Assembly: GCF_001905125.1 (NCBI RefSeq)
Contig: NZ_LWLE01000005.1
Span: forward strand, 180,644 to 244,643
DNA: 64,000 nucleotides
Direction of reading: 5' to 3'
Source: Streptomyces sp. TSRI0281
Lineage (GTDB): Bacteria > Actinomycetota > Actinomycetes > Streptomycetales > Streptomycetaceae
In this document: one piece after another, positions 51,288 through 59,287 of the stretch
How the letters are laid out: every line of letters begins with the position of its first letter
Position numbering within the stretch: position 1 is the first letter of the stretch
Position numbers and translations under genes: made by a program
The notes under the pieces: generated by a model
What the model was told of the DNA's origin: nothing
The model's input: the letters and a program-made list of their open reading frames with translations, nothing else
The model's database searches: none

Positions 51288-52175
51288 ATGCCCGAGAACC
51301 AGCCGGCCGACAATCCGGTGGACAAGTACCCGCAACCCGAGTTCGACCAGCAGGAGCAAGCCCACCCCGGCTGGACCGGGCCCATGGACCCGCCCCCCGA
51401 CCACGGCGAGCACTCCTACCGCGGCTCCGGCACCCTGACCGACCGCAAGGCCCTGATCACCGGCGGGGACTCCGGCATCGGCCGCGCGGTCGCCCTCGCC
51501 TACGCACGCGAAGGCGCCGACGTCCTCTTCACTCACCTCGCCGAAGAACACGACGAAGCCCGCGAGACAATCCGCCTGGTCGAGGAAGCCGGGCGCACGG
51601 CGATCGCGGTCGAGTGCGACATCCGCGAGGAGAAGGCCTGTCGCAACCTCATCGACCGGACCGTCCGGGAGTTCGGCCGGATCGATGTCCTCGTCAACAA
51701 CGCCGGCTACCAGATGTCCCAGCCCGACGGGATCGCCGCCATCACCACCGAACAGTTCGACCGGGTGGTGCGCACCAACCTCTACGGCATGTTCTGGCTC
51801 TCCAAAATGGCTCTCCCCCATATCTCCGCAGGGGGCAGCATCATCAACACGGCCTCCGTGCAGAGCTACAAGCCCAGCCCGCACCTGCTGGACTACGCCA
51901 TGACGAAGGGCGCGATCGTCACCTTCACCCAGGGCCTCGCGCAGATGCTCGCCAAGGACGGAATCCGCGTGAACGCGGTCGCCCCGGGCCCCGTCTGGAC
52001 ACCTCTCATTCCGGCTACTCTGACCGACACCAAGGAGTTCGGGAAACAGTCCCCTCTCGGGCGTCCCGCCCAACCCGCCGAGTTGGCCCCCGCCTACGTC
52101 TTCCTCGCTTCCCCCCAGGCCGGCTACATCACCGGCGAGATCGTCAACGCCACCGGCGGCACCCCCCTCCCCTGA
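51288..52175 (+). CDS. Short-chain dehydrogenase, general-stress (YghA/YdaD) type
   Basis: 295 residues. Before the Rossmann core is a 45-residue leader (PQPEFDQQEQAHPGWTGPMD) typical of the stress-linked YdaD/YghA/glucose-dehydrogenase-like SDRs. ALITGGDSGIGRAVALAYAR binds NAD(P), LVNNAGYQ follows, and Tyr-x3-Lys appears in LLDYAMTKGA with the Ser in TASVQSY. The C-terminus ends in TGEIVNATGG. The substrate is unknown. It is probably the last gene of a three-gene oxidoreductase operon. Confidence 0.9.
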   Translation: MPENQPADNPVDKYPQPEFDQQEQAHPGWTGPMDPPPDHGEHSYRGSGTLTDRKALITGGDSGIGRAVALAYAREGADVLFTHLAEEHDEARETIRLVEEAGRTAIAVECDIREEKACRNLIDRTVREFGRIDVLVNNAGYQMSQPDGIAAITTEQFDRVVRTNLYGMFWLSKMALPHISAGGSIINTASVQSYKPSPHLLDYAMTKGAIVTFTQGLAQMLAKDGIRVNAVAPGPVWTPLIPATLTDTKEFGKQSPLGRPAQPAELAPAYVFLASPQAGYITGEIVNATGGTPLP

Positions 52176-52315
52176 TCGCGCACCTCGGGAGGGCACAAAT
52201 CATCTGCCAGGACCACGGGCATTCCCATAGCCGTCTCCACCGAGCGGTAGCGCGACTCCACCCCCTCCCGCGCTCGGGACCCTCCTCAGGAGGACCGTGA
52301 ACAGCGAATGCACAG

Positions 52316-52654
52316 ATGACGGGCGGACCGGTGCGTCACACCGGCGCCCCGGCGCCCCGACGGCGTGAGCGCTGGGAATACTCGCGGAGACCGCGGAACA
52401 GGCCCGGGTCAGCCTCTACGCCCTTCCACCGGCTGACCGGCGGCGGGGACCTGAAGCTCGACACGGCGCTGGAGCAGCTGCGGGCCGCCGGTCATGACGC
52501 CCAGGACGGCCTGCTGGTGCGCGAGAGCGTGGGCCGCAATGTCATCCCAGGGCGGTCTTCGGCCCTGACTTTCACCCTTGACCCGCAAAGGCGTTCCGCC
52601 TTCGAAGCCGAGGCTGAGGCTTCCGCAGAAGCGGGGCCGACGCCGGTTTCGTGA
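52316..52654 (+). other. Open frame, possible transposase tail; otherwise no gene from 52,176 to 52,690
   Basis: The 112-codon frame has good codon bias only between about 52,440 and 52,570 (LDTALEQLRAAGHDAQDG and GRNVIPGRSSALTF). This faintly recalls the C-terminal tail of Tn3-type transposases, which ends in a helix like ALxQLRAAGH-x-V-x-D. The similarity is weak and the reading frame outside this stretch looks random. Nothing else was recognised in the 515 bases after the short-chain dehydrogenase gene. Confidence 0.25.
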
Positions 52655-52689
52655 CGGAGACGTACCTGCTGTGCCCCGTGCCCGCGGCT

Positions 52690-52990
52690 GTGCACGTCAC
52701 ACACCAGACGCGGTTCCACCCGCGCAAGTACCTCCTGGCCTCTGGCCGACAACGTCACCGCACGAGGCGGTGCTATTCACGAACGCACCCGCGCCCCACC
52801 GGCTTTACCGAGGAAAGTCCGTGCAAGGTGACAACCGAGCGGGACGCGACGATCGCGGCGAAGGACGTCGTCGCCGCCACCCACTACCTGGTCTTCGACC
52901 GGGCGCTCCACTTCACCCGCTTGTCGCCCCGCCGCGAACTGGTCGTCGCCGCTCCCCTCCCCGCCGCCGAGGCACCGCGACATGCGCGCC
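52690..52990 (+). pseudogene. FAD-dependent oxidoreductase (Rieske-fusion type), internal fragment
   Basis: Frame pieces follow the order of a glycine-oxidase-like FAD protein that in Streptomyces is often fused to a Rieske domain: RFHPRKYLLA, then in the next frame LADNVTARGGAIHERTRA, then back in the first TGFTEESPCKVTTERDATIA and AKDVVAATHYLVFDRALHFT with RLSPRRELVVAAPL. Two frameshifts lie within 130 bases. Neither the N-terminal FAD-binding GxGxxG nor the Rieske cysteines remain. The 340 bases after it, up to the STAS remnant, hold nothing recognised. Confidence 0.7.
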
Positions 52991-53329
52991 CATCGGAGAT
53001 CGCGTTCCGAGTCCTTGCGGAGGCATGAGCCACATTTGCGGTTCGCCATGAGAAGCGATCCCACTGATGACAGCTGCTTACGCCTGCCAGAACGGGGCAA
53101 GTTGAGGACAGCCGTTGGCGATACCCGCGCCGCCACGTCTCCGCAGCTGAGGGCGCCTCGGGTAGGAGCCTTTTCAACAGTGCGGCCGCCGGAGAGGGTC
53201 GCACTCCCCCTTACGTGCGCGGCAGGCCCCGACCACTCAAGGACGGCAGCCGTGATCCAGAGTCACCCCCTGCACCCCACGTCGACGAGGCGCGCCCGGC
53301 GGCATACGCGGCGTGCCGTGCCCGTGCGC

Positions 53330-53649
53330 ATGGCAGTGAGCGCCCAGTACGTGGAACACGCACCGCAGGAAGCGGTTTTGCTCCGTGTTACCGGAGAGAT
53401 CGACTGCGACAGCGTGCACACACTTACGGGTGCTCTCCAGGTTTTCCAGGCACCAAGAACGATCAGAGATCTCACCCGTGTCGGCTTCGCTGACAGCGCC
53501 CTCCTCCATGCCTCGTGGACGCCCGCAGCCGCAGCCTCCTGATTCTGCTGAAACCGCTGCCCGGCCGGATCCAACGGCTCTTCGAAGTGAGCGACACAGC
53601 CCGCTCGTTCACCCTCGCACCCGACGTGCTGGCAGCTCACCGTCTATGA
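53330..53649 (+). pseudogene. STAS-domain (anti-sigma antagonist) protein with a frameshift
   Basis: AVSAQYVEHAPQEAVLLRVT then GEIDCDSVHTLTGAL and IRDLTRVGFADSALLHA form the first three strands and phosphoserine loop of a STAS anti-anti-sigma factor. About 53,518 the frame slips by one base; the other frame continues LVDARSRSLLILLKPLPGRI then QRLFEVSDTARSFTL and stops at 53647-53649. The middle (GALQVFQAPRTI) also looks altered by small changes. The protein would be about 105 residues if repaired. These regulators are partners of SpoIIE phosphatases such as the one at 16439. Confidence 0.7.
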
Positions 53650-53689
53650 CCGTCGATTTCCTGCAACGAAAGGCTGCCACCCGGGTATA

Positions 53690-53980
53690 GGCCACCAGTT
53701 CGCCGCACAGCGCTGGTGCGGACACGTCGGCGAGCGCGGCACGCGAGGCCGGTGCGGCCCCGCCCCCGCAGTGCGTACGCCTACGGAGCGCCCGCCACGG
53801 ACGACGATCTCGTACGCGCTCTCCGCAGCGGTTGCACGCCACCGTGCCGCTCCAGCCGGCGCATCAGGGCCGTCGCGAGGGCTCCGGCTCCCCGGCGAGG
53901 AGGTGCACAGGCCGGGCGAAGGCTCGCTCGTGTACCAACGCCGAGGAAGAACCTTGAACACCTTCGTGGTGAATCGCGCC
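53690..53980 (-). pseudogene. Phytoene-desaturase-like FAD oxidoreductase, small fragment
   Basis: Minus-strand pieces in three frames, LATALMRRLERHGG (about 53,870), YEIVVRGGRSVGVRTAG (about 53,800) and AALADVSAPALCGELVA (about 53,720), fall in the order expected in the middle of NAD(P)/FAD-dependent phytoene-desaturase-like proteins, where a helix is followed by a V-x-xI-x-V-x-xGRAVGV hairpin. At least two frameshifts divide them, and both ends of the protein are missing. Confidence 0.55.
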
Positions 53981-53990
53981 CAAGCACTCG

Positions 53991-54715
53991 TATGACGGTC
54001 ACAAGGTAAGCGCCGTGGTCAGTGGTCTTGGCGTGGCACCGCCGGGGAGCACCACGTCATGCTGTGGATGCTCTTCGAACTCTGGGGCCTCTGCTCAGCC
54101 GCCGCAGCCCGCCAGGGATCCCGCCCGAGGCTGGGCTCTTCGCACCCGAGACTCCAGCGCCGACCCGCAGCAGGGGGTCGCGGACCCCCATCCCATCCAC
54201 GGTTCCGTGCGGCATGGGCCGGGCGCACGACCCACCGATCCCGGCCTCAGTCTGCCTGGTCCACCAGCAGCATGTGGCCCAACTGGTCCGTCCGTCTGCC
54301 GTGAGATGGATGCGGACGTCCGTGAGGAACTCCTTCAGATCTCTGTAAGCCAAGTACGACCCCGCACGCTCCGCCACCGCGCTCAGCGGCGCCCGCAAGA
54401 TCAACAGATGCTCGTGCCTGCGGGCTATCCCTTTCGTGCTGCGGGGCATTGAGGATCTCCGGGAACAAGCCGATCGGGCTGCTCACATAGGTCGCGCTTC
54501 GGCCGCGGGCCAGGTCCGCACAGCGACGACGCTAACCCTTTCGAGGATGCGAACGGCACGACCGCGCTGCGGGGTGAGCCCTCTGCCCTTCGCTTTCCGG
54601 CGCACGCCCAGCCCGTACCTCTGCAGCCGGCTGCGGCGCATATCCTCACCGCTCGGGGGCACCGCGGCAGAAGGTTGGCGGCACTGTACCTGGGCGAGGA
54701 CCGCCCTATTGGGGA
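53991..54715. other. No recognisable gene; likely further decayed DNA
   Basis: Between the FAD-protein remnant and the FUSC gene no convincing intact gene is seen. A minus-strand stretch around 54,290-54,400 has coding-like bias (LSAVAERAGSYLAYRDLKEF then LTDVRIHLTADGRTS), and another near 54,560 reads RYGLGVRRKAKGRG, but neither could be tied to a family. The composition and broken frames fit the same decay seen on both sides. Confidence 0.5.
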
Positions 54716-55864
54716 GTGGACAGGTTGGCACGGGACGCACGTTGGTTGGCTGCCGGCCGGTGGGCCGGACGGGAGTGGACGGCGGTCCGGCGGTCCGTCC
54801 ATGGCGCGTTCGAGGAGTCCGGGCCCGAACGGGACGCCCTCGTCCAGTCCCTCAAAGCAGCCGCGGCGGCGATCATCGCGTGGGCCCTGACCGGATGGTG
54901 GCTCCAGGCTCCCATGGCGCTCCTGGCTCCCTGGACGGCTGTCGCCCTGGTCAGCAGCACCGTCTACCAATCACTACGCACGGGCATCCAGCAGTTCGGC
55001 ATCATCGCCTTCGGCACGGTGTGGGCGTCGGCCACCATGGCCATCACGCATGACCAAACCATGGCCGCCATGCTGCTCACCCTCCCGTTCATGACGTTGC
55101 TCGGGAACTACCGCCGTTTCGGGAACCAGGGCATCCTCGGGGCAAGCACGGCCCTTTTCGTCATCACCTACGGATCGTCCAGCAGTTCTACTGTCGGTCA
55201 CCGGCTGCTGGAGACACTGATCGGCGCAGTGGTGGGTATCACGGTCAACGCCGTCATCCTGCCCCCAGTCCATCTGCGCAGCGTCCGCGACCGCCTGCGC
55301 CAACTCGCGCGGGAATCGGCAGACCTGCTAGACAGCATGGCGCACGGCCTGCGCGAGGACAACCCGTTGGAGAAGGCCGAGAACTGGCACGCCGAGGCGT
55401 CCCGTCTGTCGATGTCTCTCCAGGGCGTGGCCGACGCCAGGCACTGGGCCACGGAAGGGGCGCGCTGGAACCCGGGCGGACGGCTGCGACGGACGGGGCC
55501 TCCGCCCCCGCCTTTCGCCGAGGATATTCGGTGGGGCCGGGTCTGCACCCGCATCCTCGCTGTCGCACGCACTCTGGACGGAATCGGCGGGGACGACAAG
55601 GGCCTCCCCACGCCGCCTCCCTGCTTCCTCGTCGAACTGTCCGACGTACTGGAGCAGGCCACCCGCGTATGCGCCGAGGAGAGCGAGCCGTCGGCCCCCT
55701 CTGCCGCTGCCCAGCGCCGCGAGGTGGCATTCGGCATGGCATGGACCGCGTACCGCACCCTCGCTGCGAACTTCCGGCGACAGGAGGGGACAGTTGCCGC
55801 CGTCGGCGGCGAACTGTTGGTGGAGACGCGGCAATTGCTCATGGAGCTGACCCCGCTGCCCTGA
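54716..55864 (+). CDS. FUSC/aromatic-acid-exporter family membrane protein
   Basis: 382 residues. The N-terminal 170 hold about six membrane segments (AAAAIIAWALTGWWLQAPMA, GIIAFGTVWASATMAITHD, LGASTALFVITYG, LIGAVVGITVNAVILPPVH) of the FUSC/ArAE half-transporter fold, which exports aromatic acids and related compounds. The rest is a cytoplasmic helical domain (LRQLARESADLLDSMAHGLR). GTG 54716 is very close to GGGGAG; TTG 54725 with an 8-base spacing may be the true start. It is intact within a region of decayed genes. Confidence 0.8.
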   Translation: MDRLARDARWLAAGRWAGREWTAVRRSVHGAFEESGPERDALVQSLKAAAAAIIAWALTGWWLQAPMALLAPWTAVALVSSTVYQSLRTGIQQFGIIAFGTVWASATMAITHDQTMAAMLLTLPFMTLLGNYRRFGNQGILGASTALFVITYGSSSSSTVGHRLLETLIGAVVGITVNAVILPPVHLRSVRDRLRQLARESADLLDSMAHGLREDNPLEKAENWHAEASRLSMSLQGVADARHWATEGARWNPGGRLRRTGPPPPPFAEDIRWGRVCTRILAVARTLDGIGGDDKGLPTPPPCFLVELSDVLEQATRVCAEESEPSAPSAAAQRREVAFGMAWTAYRTLAANFRRQEGTVAAVGGELLVETRQLLMELTPLP

Positions 55865-56089
55865 GCAACGCCGGCCACCGGTCCCGCGTCCCGGCGGACG
55901 GTGCCGAGAGCTGTGGCCGGTCCGGTTTCCATGGGCGTACGTAACGCGCAGCCATGGCTTGTGCGTGGCCGGCAGGTGCTGGATCCGCGCCAGTGACCGG
56001 CGCTTGGTCTCCAGGGAGCGGGGGACGTTGAGGGCTCGACTCTCTCCTTCTGCGCGGCCAAGGCGGGCAGATGTGGGGCGGACCGTCTT

Positions 56090-56440
56090 GAGGGCACCGC
56101 GAGATACGCACCGCCAGGAGCACGACGTTGTCGCCCATGGCCGATGCCACCACTGCGTCCGCGGTCTGCTCCAGCACGGGGGCAAGTCCTGTTCCCCCGG
56201 GAACTGCAGCAGGTATGCGGTTTCCCGCGTCGACGCGTGCGAGGAACGGTGGAGGCGAGATGGAACCGCACGTTGCGGGCGCTGGTGGTGCGCTGGATCT
56301 GGATGAAGGCGGAGATGCCCATGGAGTCGCACAGCTGGAGATGCGTGCGGTCGAGACGCAGTTCGCGTCGCGTGGCTGCTCGGCGAGACACCTGTCCGCG
56401 GGTGCGTTCCTGGTCGGCGAGGTGGGGCAGGTCGTCCACC
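56090..56440 (-). pseudogene. STAS-domain protein, frameshifted remnant
   Basis: The minus strand reads ATRRELRLDRTHLQLCDSMG then ISAFIQIQRTTSARNVRFHL (56,251-56,391), the central strand, Ser-Met-Gly phosphorylation loop and helix of a STAS anti-anti-sigma factor. Coding then slips frame: TAYLLQFPGEQDLPP and APVLEQTADAVVASAMG belong to other frames. The flanks 55,865-56,090 and 56,440-56,703 contain no recognisable gene; a minus-strand stretch near 56,600 (AFPLDLAAVLGR) has some coding look only. Confidence 0.6.
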
Positions 56441-56703
56441 TGCGGCCATCCGGCCGAGGGGTCGGGTGCGGGAGCCCCCTCCGCGAGCAGCCGGGCGGCG
56501 GTACGGGCGTCAGGCGCCCAGACATTGGCGCCGAGCAGTCATGCGTAGCGGCAGCCGGTTTCTTCCGAAGAGTTCCCCGCCCGAGGACCGCCGCGAGATC
56601 CAGCGGGAAGGCTTGTGCCACGGTGCGGGCCACGCACTCCCCGCACGTGCTCTCCGATCGTCATGCGGAACACGTGAACCAGCGTCGCCCGGCCGGTGCA
56701 CGA

Positions 56704-56746
56704 GAAGTGGGGGCCGACCGGAGAATCTCCGGTCGGCCCCCACTTC
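56704..56746. terminator. 19-bp perfect hairpin after the PRC-barrel gene
   Basis: GAAGTGGGGGCCGACCGGA at 56704-56722 pairs without mismatch with 56728-56746 across a 5-base loop. It starts 17 bases after the minus-strand PRC-barrel stop (56763), so it is that gene's terminator and also closes off the decayed region to the left. Confidence 0.88.
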
Positions 56747-56762
56747 CGGGGTGGTACTGGTG

Positions 56763-57116
56763 TCAGGCGCGGCGGTGGCTGGTGTAGTAGCTGCCGAGCT
56801 GCTCGTGGTACCCGGAGTCGCCCACATGCTTGTCCTTGTCGAACTCGGGGGAGTTCTTGATCTGGTCCTTTGTGAGGTCGACGAAGATCTTCCGCTCGGC
56901 GTGGTCAACGGTGCGCACGGTGCCGGCGGGCAGCAGGACGTGCTTCCCGAGGATCCAGACACCGGTGTCGACGACGAGATACGCGGAGTTGACGTCGTCC
57001 GAGTGCTTGTCGACCTTGCCGATGCTGCCGTCGGTGGCCTCGACCTTGTAGCCGATCAGGTCGGTTCCAGCGGTGTGGCCGGCGGTCGGCTGGTAGCCCC
57101 AGATGCTGTCACTCAT
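56763..57116 (-). CDS. PRC-barrel domain protein
   Basis: 117 residues. DLIGYKVEATDGSIGKVDKH is the opening of the PRC-barrel, followed by SAYLVVDTGVWILGKHVLLP and KIFVDLTKDQIKNSPEFDKD, then HEQLGSYYTSHRRA. Proteins of this kind are small soluble beta-barrels, often stress-induced in actinobacteria, perhaps binding nucleic acid or protein partners. GAGGGAG precedes the ATG. Strong hairpins lie on both sides, so it is a one-gene transcript. Confidence 0.88.
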   Translation of the reverse strand: MSDSIWGYQPTAGHTAGTDLIGYKVEATDGSIGKVDKHSDDVNSAYLVVDTGVWILGKHVLLPAGTVRTVDHAERKIFVDLTKDQIKNSPEFDKDKHVGDSGYHEQLGSYYTSHRRA

Positions 57117-57386
57117 AAAACGGCTCCCTCATCGAAATTTCTGCTCCACATTCGCGTGAAGTCGGATCGGGCGTCTCCGGCAATCCGGTGACGCGCTCTC
57201 GGAACACCGCGTGCCCTGGATGCAGGGGCCCACACATGAACGCGGCGAAAATTCTGGTGAGCGGACACGCAGTCCTGGAGATCACGGTTGCAGACAGCGC
57301 ATCCAACCAGGTATCCCGATGCCCCTGGCTCTCGCGTGAACCATCCGTTCCCGCTCCTTGCTTCGTACAGGAATCCATAGGATCGG

Positions 57387-57446
57387 CAGCCGACGTGCGG
57401 GTGGGCCGCGACGATAATTCGTCGCGGCCCACCCGCACGTCGGCTG
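57387..57446. terminator. 28-bp perfect hairpin
   Basis: The arm 57387-57414 (CAGCCGACGTGCGGG at its start) pairs perfectly over 28 bp with 57419-57446 across the loop TAAT, and TGCTTTT follows on the plus side. It lies 18 bases after the stop of the small hydrophobic gene on the minus strand and 270 bases upstream of the PRC-barrel gene. The remaining gap 57,117-57,386 holds the PRC-barrel promoter region and nothing else seen. Confidence 0.9.
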
Positions 57447-57463
57447 TGCTTTTCAGACTGGTT

Positions 57464-57634
57464 TCACCAGCGGTACCAGCGGCCCCGCTTTCCACCGCTC
57501 GCTGCAGGACGGATCACGAAGCCGAGCAGCCACACCACCAATACGATAATGGCGATCCACCACAGGGCCTTCAGTGCGAAGCCGGCACCGAAGAGGATCA
57601 GGGCGAGCAGAAGAACAAGAATGACAGGAACCAT
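57464..57634 (-). CDS. Small hydrophobic membrane protein
   Basis: 56 residues: VPVILVLLLALILFGAGFAL and WWIAIIVLVVWLLGFVIRPA are two membrane helices, with the basic aromatic tail GGKRGRWYRW. Near-identical small proteins are common in Streptomyces and simply annotated as hydrophobic protein. GGAGGTTGATAACC gives an excellent ribosome site. Function unknown; like the PRC-barrel gene it is often found with general stress genes. It is ended by the 28-bp hairpin. Confidence 0.82.
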   Translation of the reverse strand: MVPVILVLLLALILFGAGFALKALWWIAIIVLVVWLLGFVIRPAASGGKRGRWYRW

Positions 57635-57938
57635 GGTTATCAACCTCCGAGGCCTCATGTGCCCTGGCGTGCCGGCTTCATTCCTCACGTGTCCTGTGGG
57701 GCTCAGGTTCGCGTGATCTGCCGGTGGCAGCGCGGCTGTACCGGTGCGGGGCGAGAAGGCAGGAGGGAAGACCGGTTCGTCGCCGGGTGGTGGGGCGGCC
57801 ATCGTCGACAGGCTGGAGCCGTCCCTACGGTCGGCGGGTCTTGCCTTCCCGCGCCCAGGTGCCCGGCCGCACTCGGATTCGGGACGCGACATGCGGGTAC
57901 GCGTCGGTGATCCGTCCCCGAGCCGAAAGGCGTACGGC

Positions 57939-59255
57939 ATGTCAGCACAGCAACGGCACAATATCTTTGTCATCGGTCTGGACCCGTCGAATCTTCCGAC
58001 GCTCACCGCCGTCCCCGATGCGGACACATATGACTTCCACCCTCTGCTGACGATCGAAGAACTGCAGGAGGGCGAAGTATCCGTACCCGAACTACTCAAC
58101 AGCGCGCGAAGGGTACTCGACGCCTTCGAAGGTCCTGTCGACGCGATCGTCGGCTACTGGGACTTTCCGGTCAGCACCCTCGTGCCGATACTCGGAAAGG
58201 AATACGGAACCCGCACCACGAGCCTGGAATCCGTCGTCAAGTGCGAGCACAAGTACTGGAGCCGTCTGGAACAGCAGAAGGTCATCGACGAGTATCCGCG
58301 CTTCGGTCGCGTGGACCTCGAAAGCGACGATCCGCAACCCCCGGACGAAGTGAGCTTCCCCATGTGGCTCAAGCCCGCGCTCTCGTACTCCTCGGAACTC
58401 GCCTACTCCGTTTCGGACATGGATGAATTCCGTGCGGCGGTCAAGGAGATACGCGGCGGGATATCCCGGGTCGGCAGGCCCTTCGAGCACGTGATGGATC
58501 TTCTGGAACTTCCCCCGGAAATGCGTGGTGTAGGGGGACAGGTGTGCCTGGCGGAAGAGTCCATGACCGGTCTCCAAGCCGCCGTCGAGGGCTATGTGCA
58601 TGACGGCGAGGTCACGGTCTACGGGGCCTTGGACTCGATCAACTATCCCGGCTCCTCCTCCTTCCTCCGCCATCAATACCCGAGCGCTCTCCCCGATGAC
58701 GTGATCAGCCGAATGTACGACGTCAGCCGACGGACCATGGAGCAGATCGGCATGGACCGGGCCACGTTCAGCATCGAATACTTCTACGACCCCAAGACGG
58801 GTGACATCAGCCTTCTGGAGATCAATCCGAGGCACTCCCAGTCGCACGCTGAACTGTTCGACTACGTAGACGGCGCCCCCAACCACCACCGGATGCTGAG
58901 CCTCGCGCTGGGCCGCGACCCCGCCCTCCCGGCCGCGCGCGGCCCGTACCGGCTCGCGGCCAAGTGGTACTACCGTTGGTTCGGGGAGGGCCGTGTGCAC
59001 ACGGTGCCCGGCGCCGAGGAGCTGGCCCGGATCGAGAAGGAGATCCCGGGCGTACGGATCGACGTGGTGCCCCACGAGGGACAGCGGCTCTCGTCCGTCC
59101 CCCAGCAGGACAGCTACAGCTACGAGGTCGCCCACATCTTCACCGGCGGCGACGACGAGGACGACCTGCGCCGTAAGTTCGACCGCTGTGTCGCGGCGCT
59201 CGGCCTCACCTTCGACCGGACGGCGCCGGGCGGACGTGACCAGAAATCCGCCTGA
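57939..59255 (+). CDS. ATP-grasp ligase-like protein
   Basis: 438 residues. The N-terminus (NIFVIGLDPSNLPTL, VDAIVGYWDFPVSTLVPIL) is a pre-ATP-grasp Rossmann-like part. PMWLKPALSYSSELAYSVSD has the conserved phosphate-binding Lys, GGQVCLAEESMTGLQAAVEG the adenine/metal Glu region, and FSIEYFYDPKTGDISLLEIN with PRHSQSHAELFD the metal-binding E-x-N-x-R motif. Such enzymes activate a carboxylate as acyl phosphate and join it to an amine or thiol. Substrates cannot be read. ATG 57939 follows GAAAGG. It is 32 bases from the hydrolase gene, forming an operon. Confidence 0.85.
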   Translation: MSAQQRHNIFVIGLDPSNLPTLTAVPDADTYDFHPLLTIEELQEGEVSVPELLNSARRVLDAFEGPVDAIVGYWDFPVSTLVPILGKEYGTRTTSLESVVKCEHKYWSRLEQQKVIDEYPRFGRVDLESDDPQPPDEVSFPMWLKPALSYSSELAYSVSDMDEFRAAVKEIRGGISRVGRPFEHVMDLLELPPEMRGVGGQVCLAEESMTGLQAAVEGYVHDGEVTVYGALDSINYPGSSSFLRHQYPSALPDDVISRMYDVSRRTMEQIGMDRATFSIEYFYDPKTGDISLLEINPRHSQSHAELFDYVDGAPNHHRMLSLALGRDPALPAARGPYRLAAKWYYRWFGEGRVHTVPGAEELARIEKEIPGVRIDVVPHEGQRLSSVPQQDSYSYEVAHIFTGGDDEDDLRRKFDRCVAALGLTFDRTAPGGRDQKSA

Positions 59256-59287
59256 TCCCCCACGGGCCGAGGAAAGGAGCATCCCTC

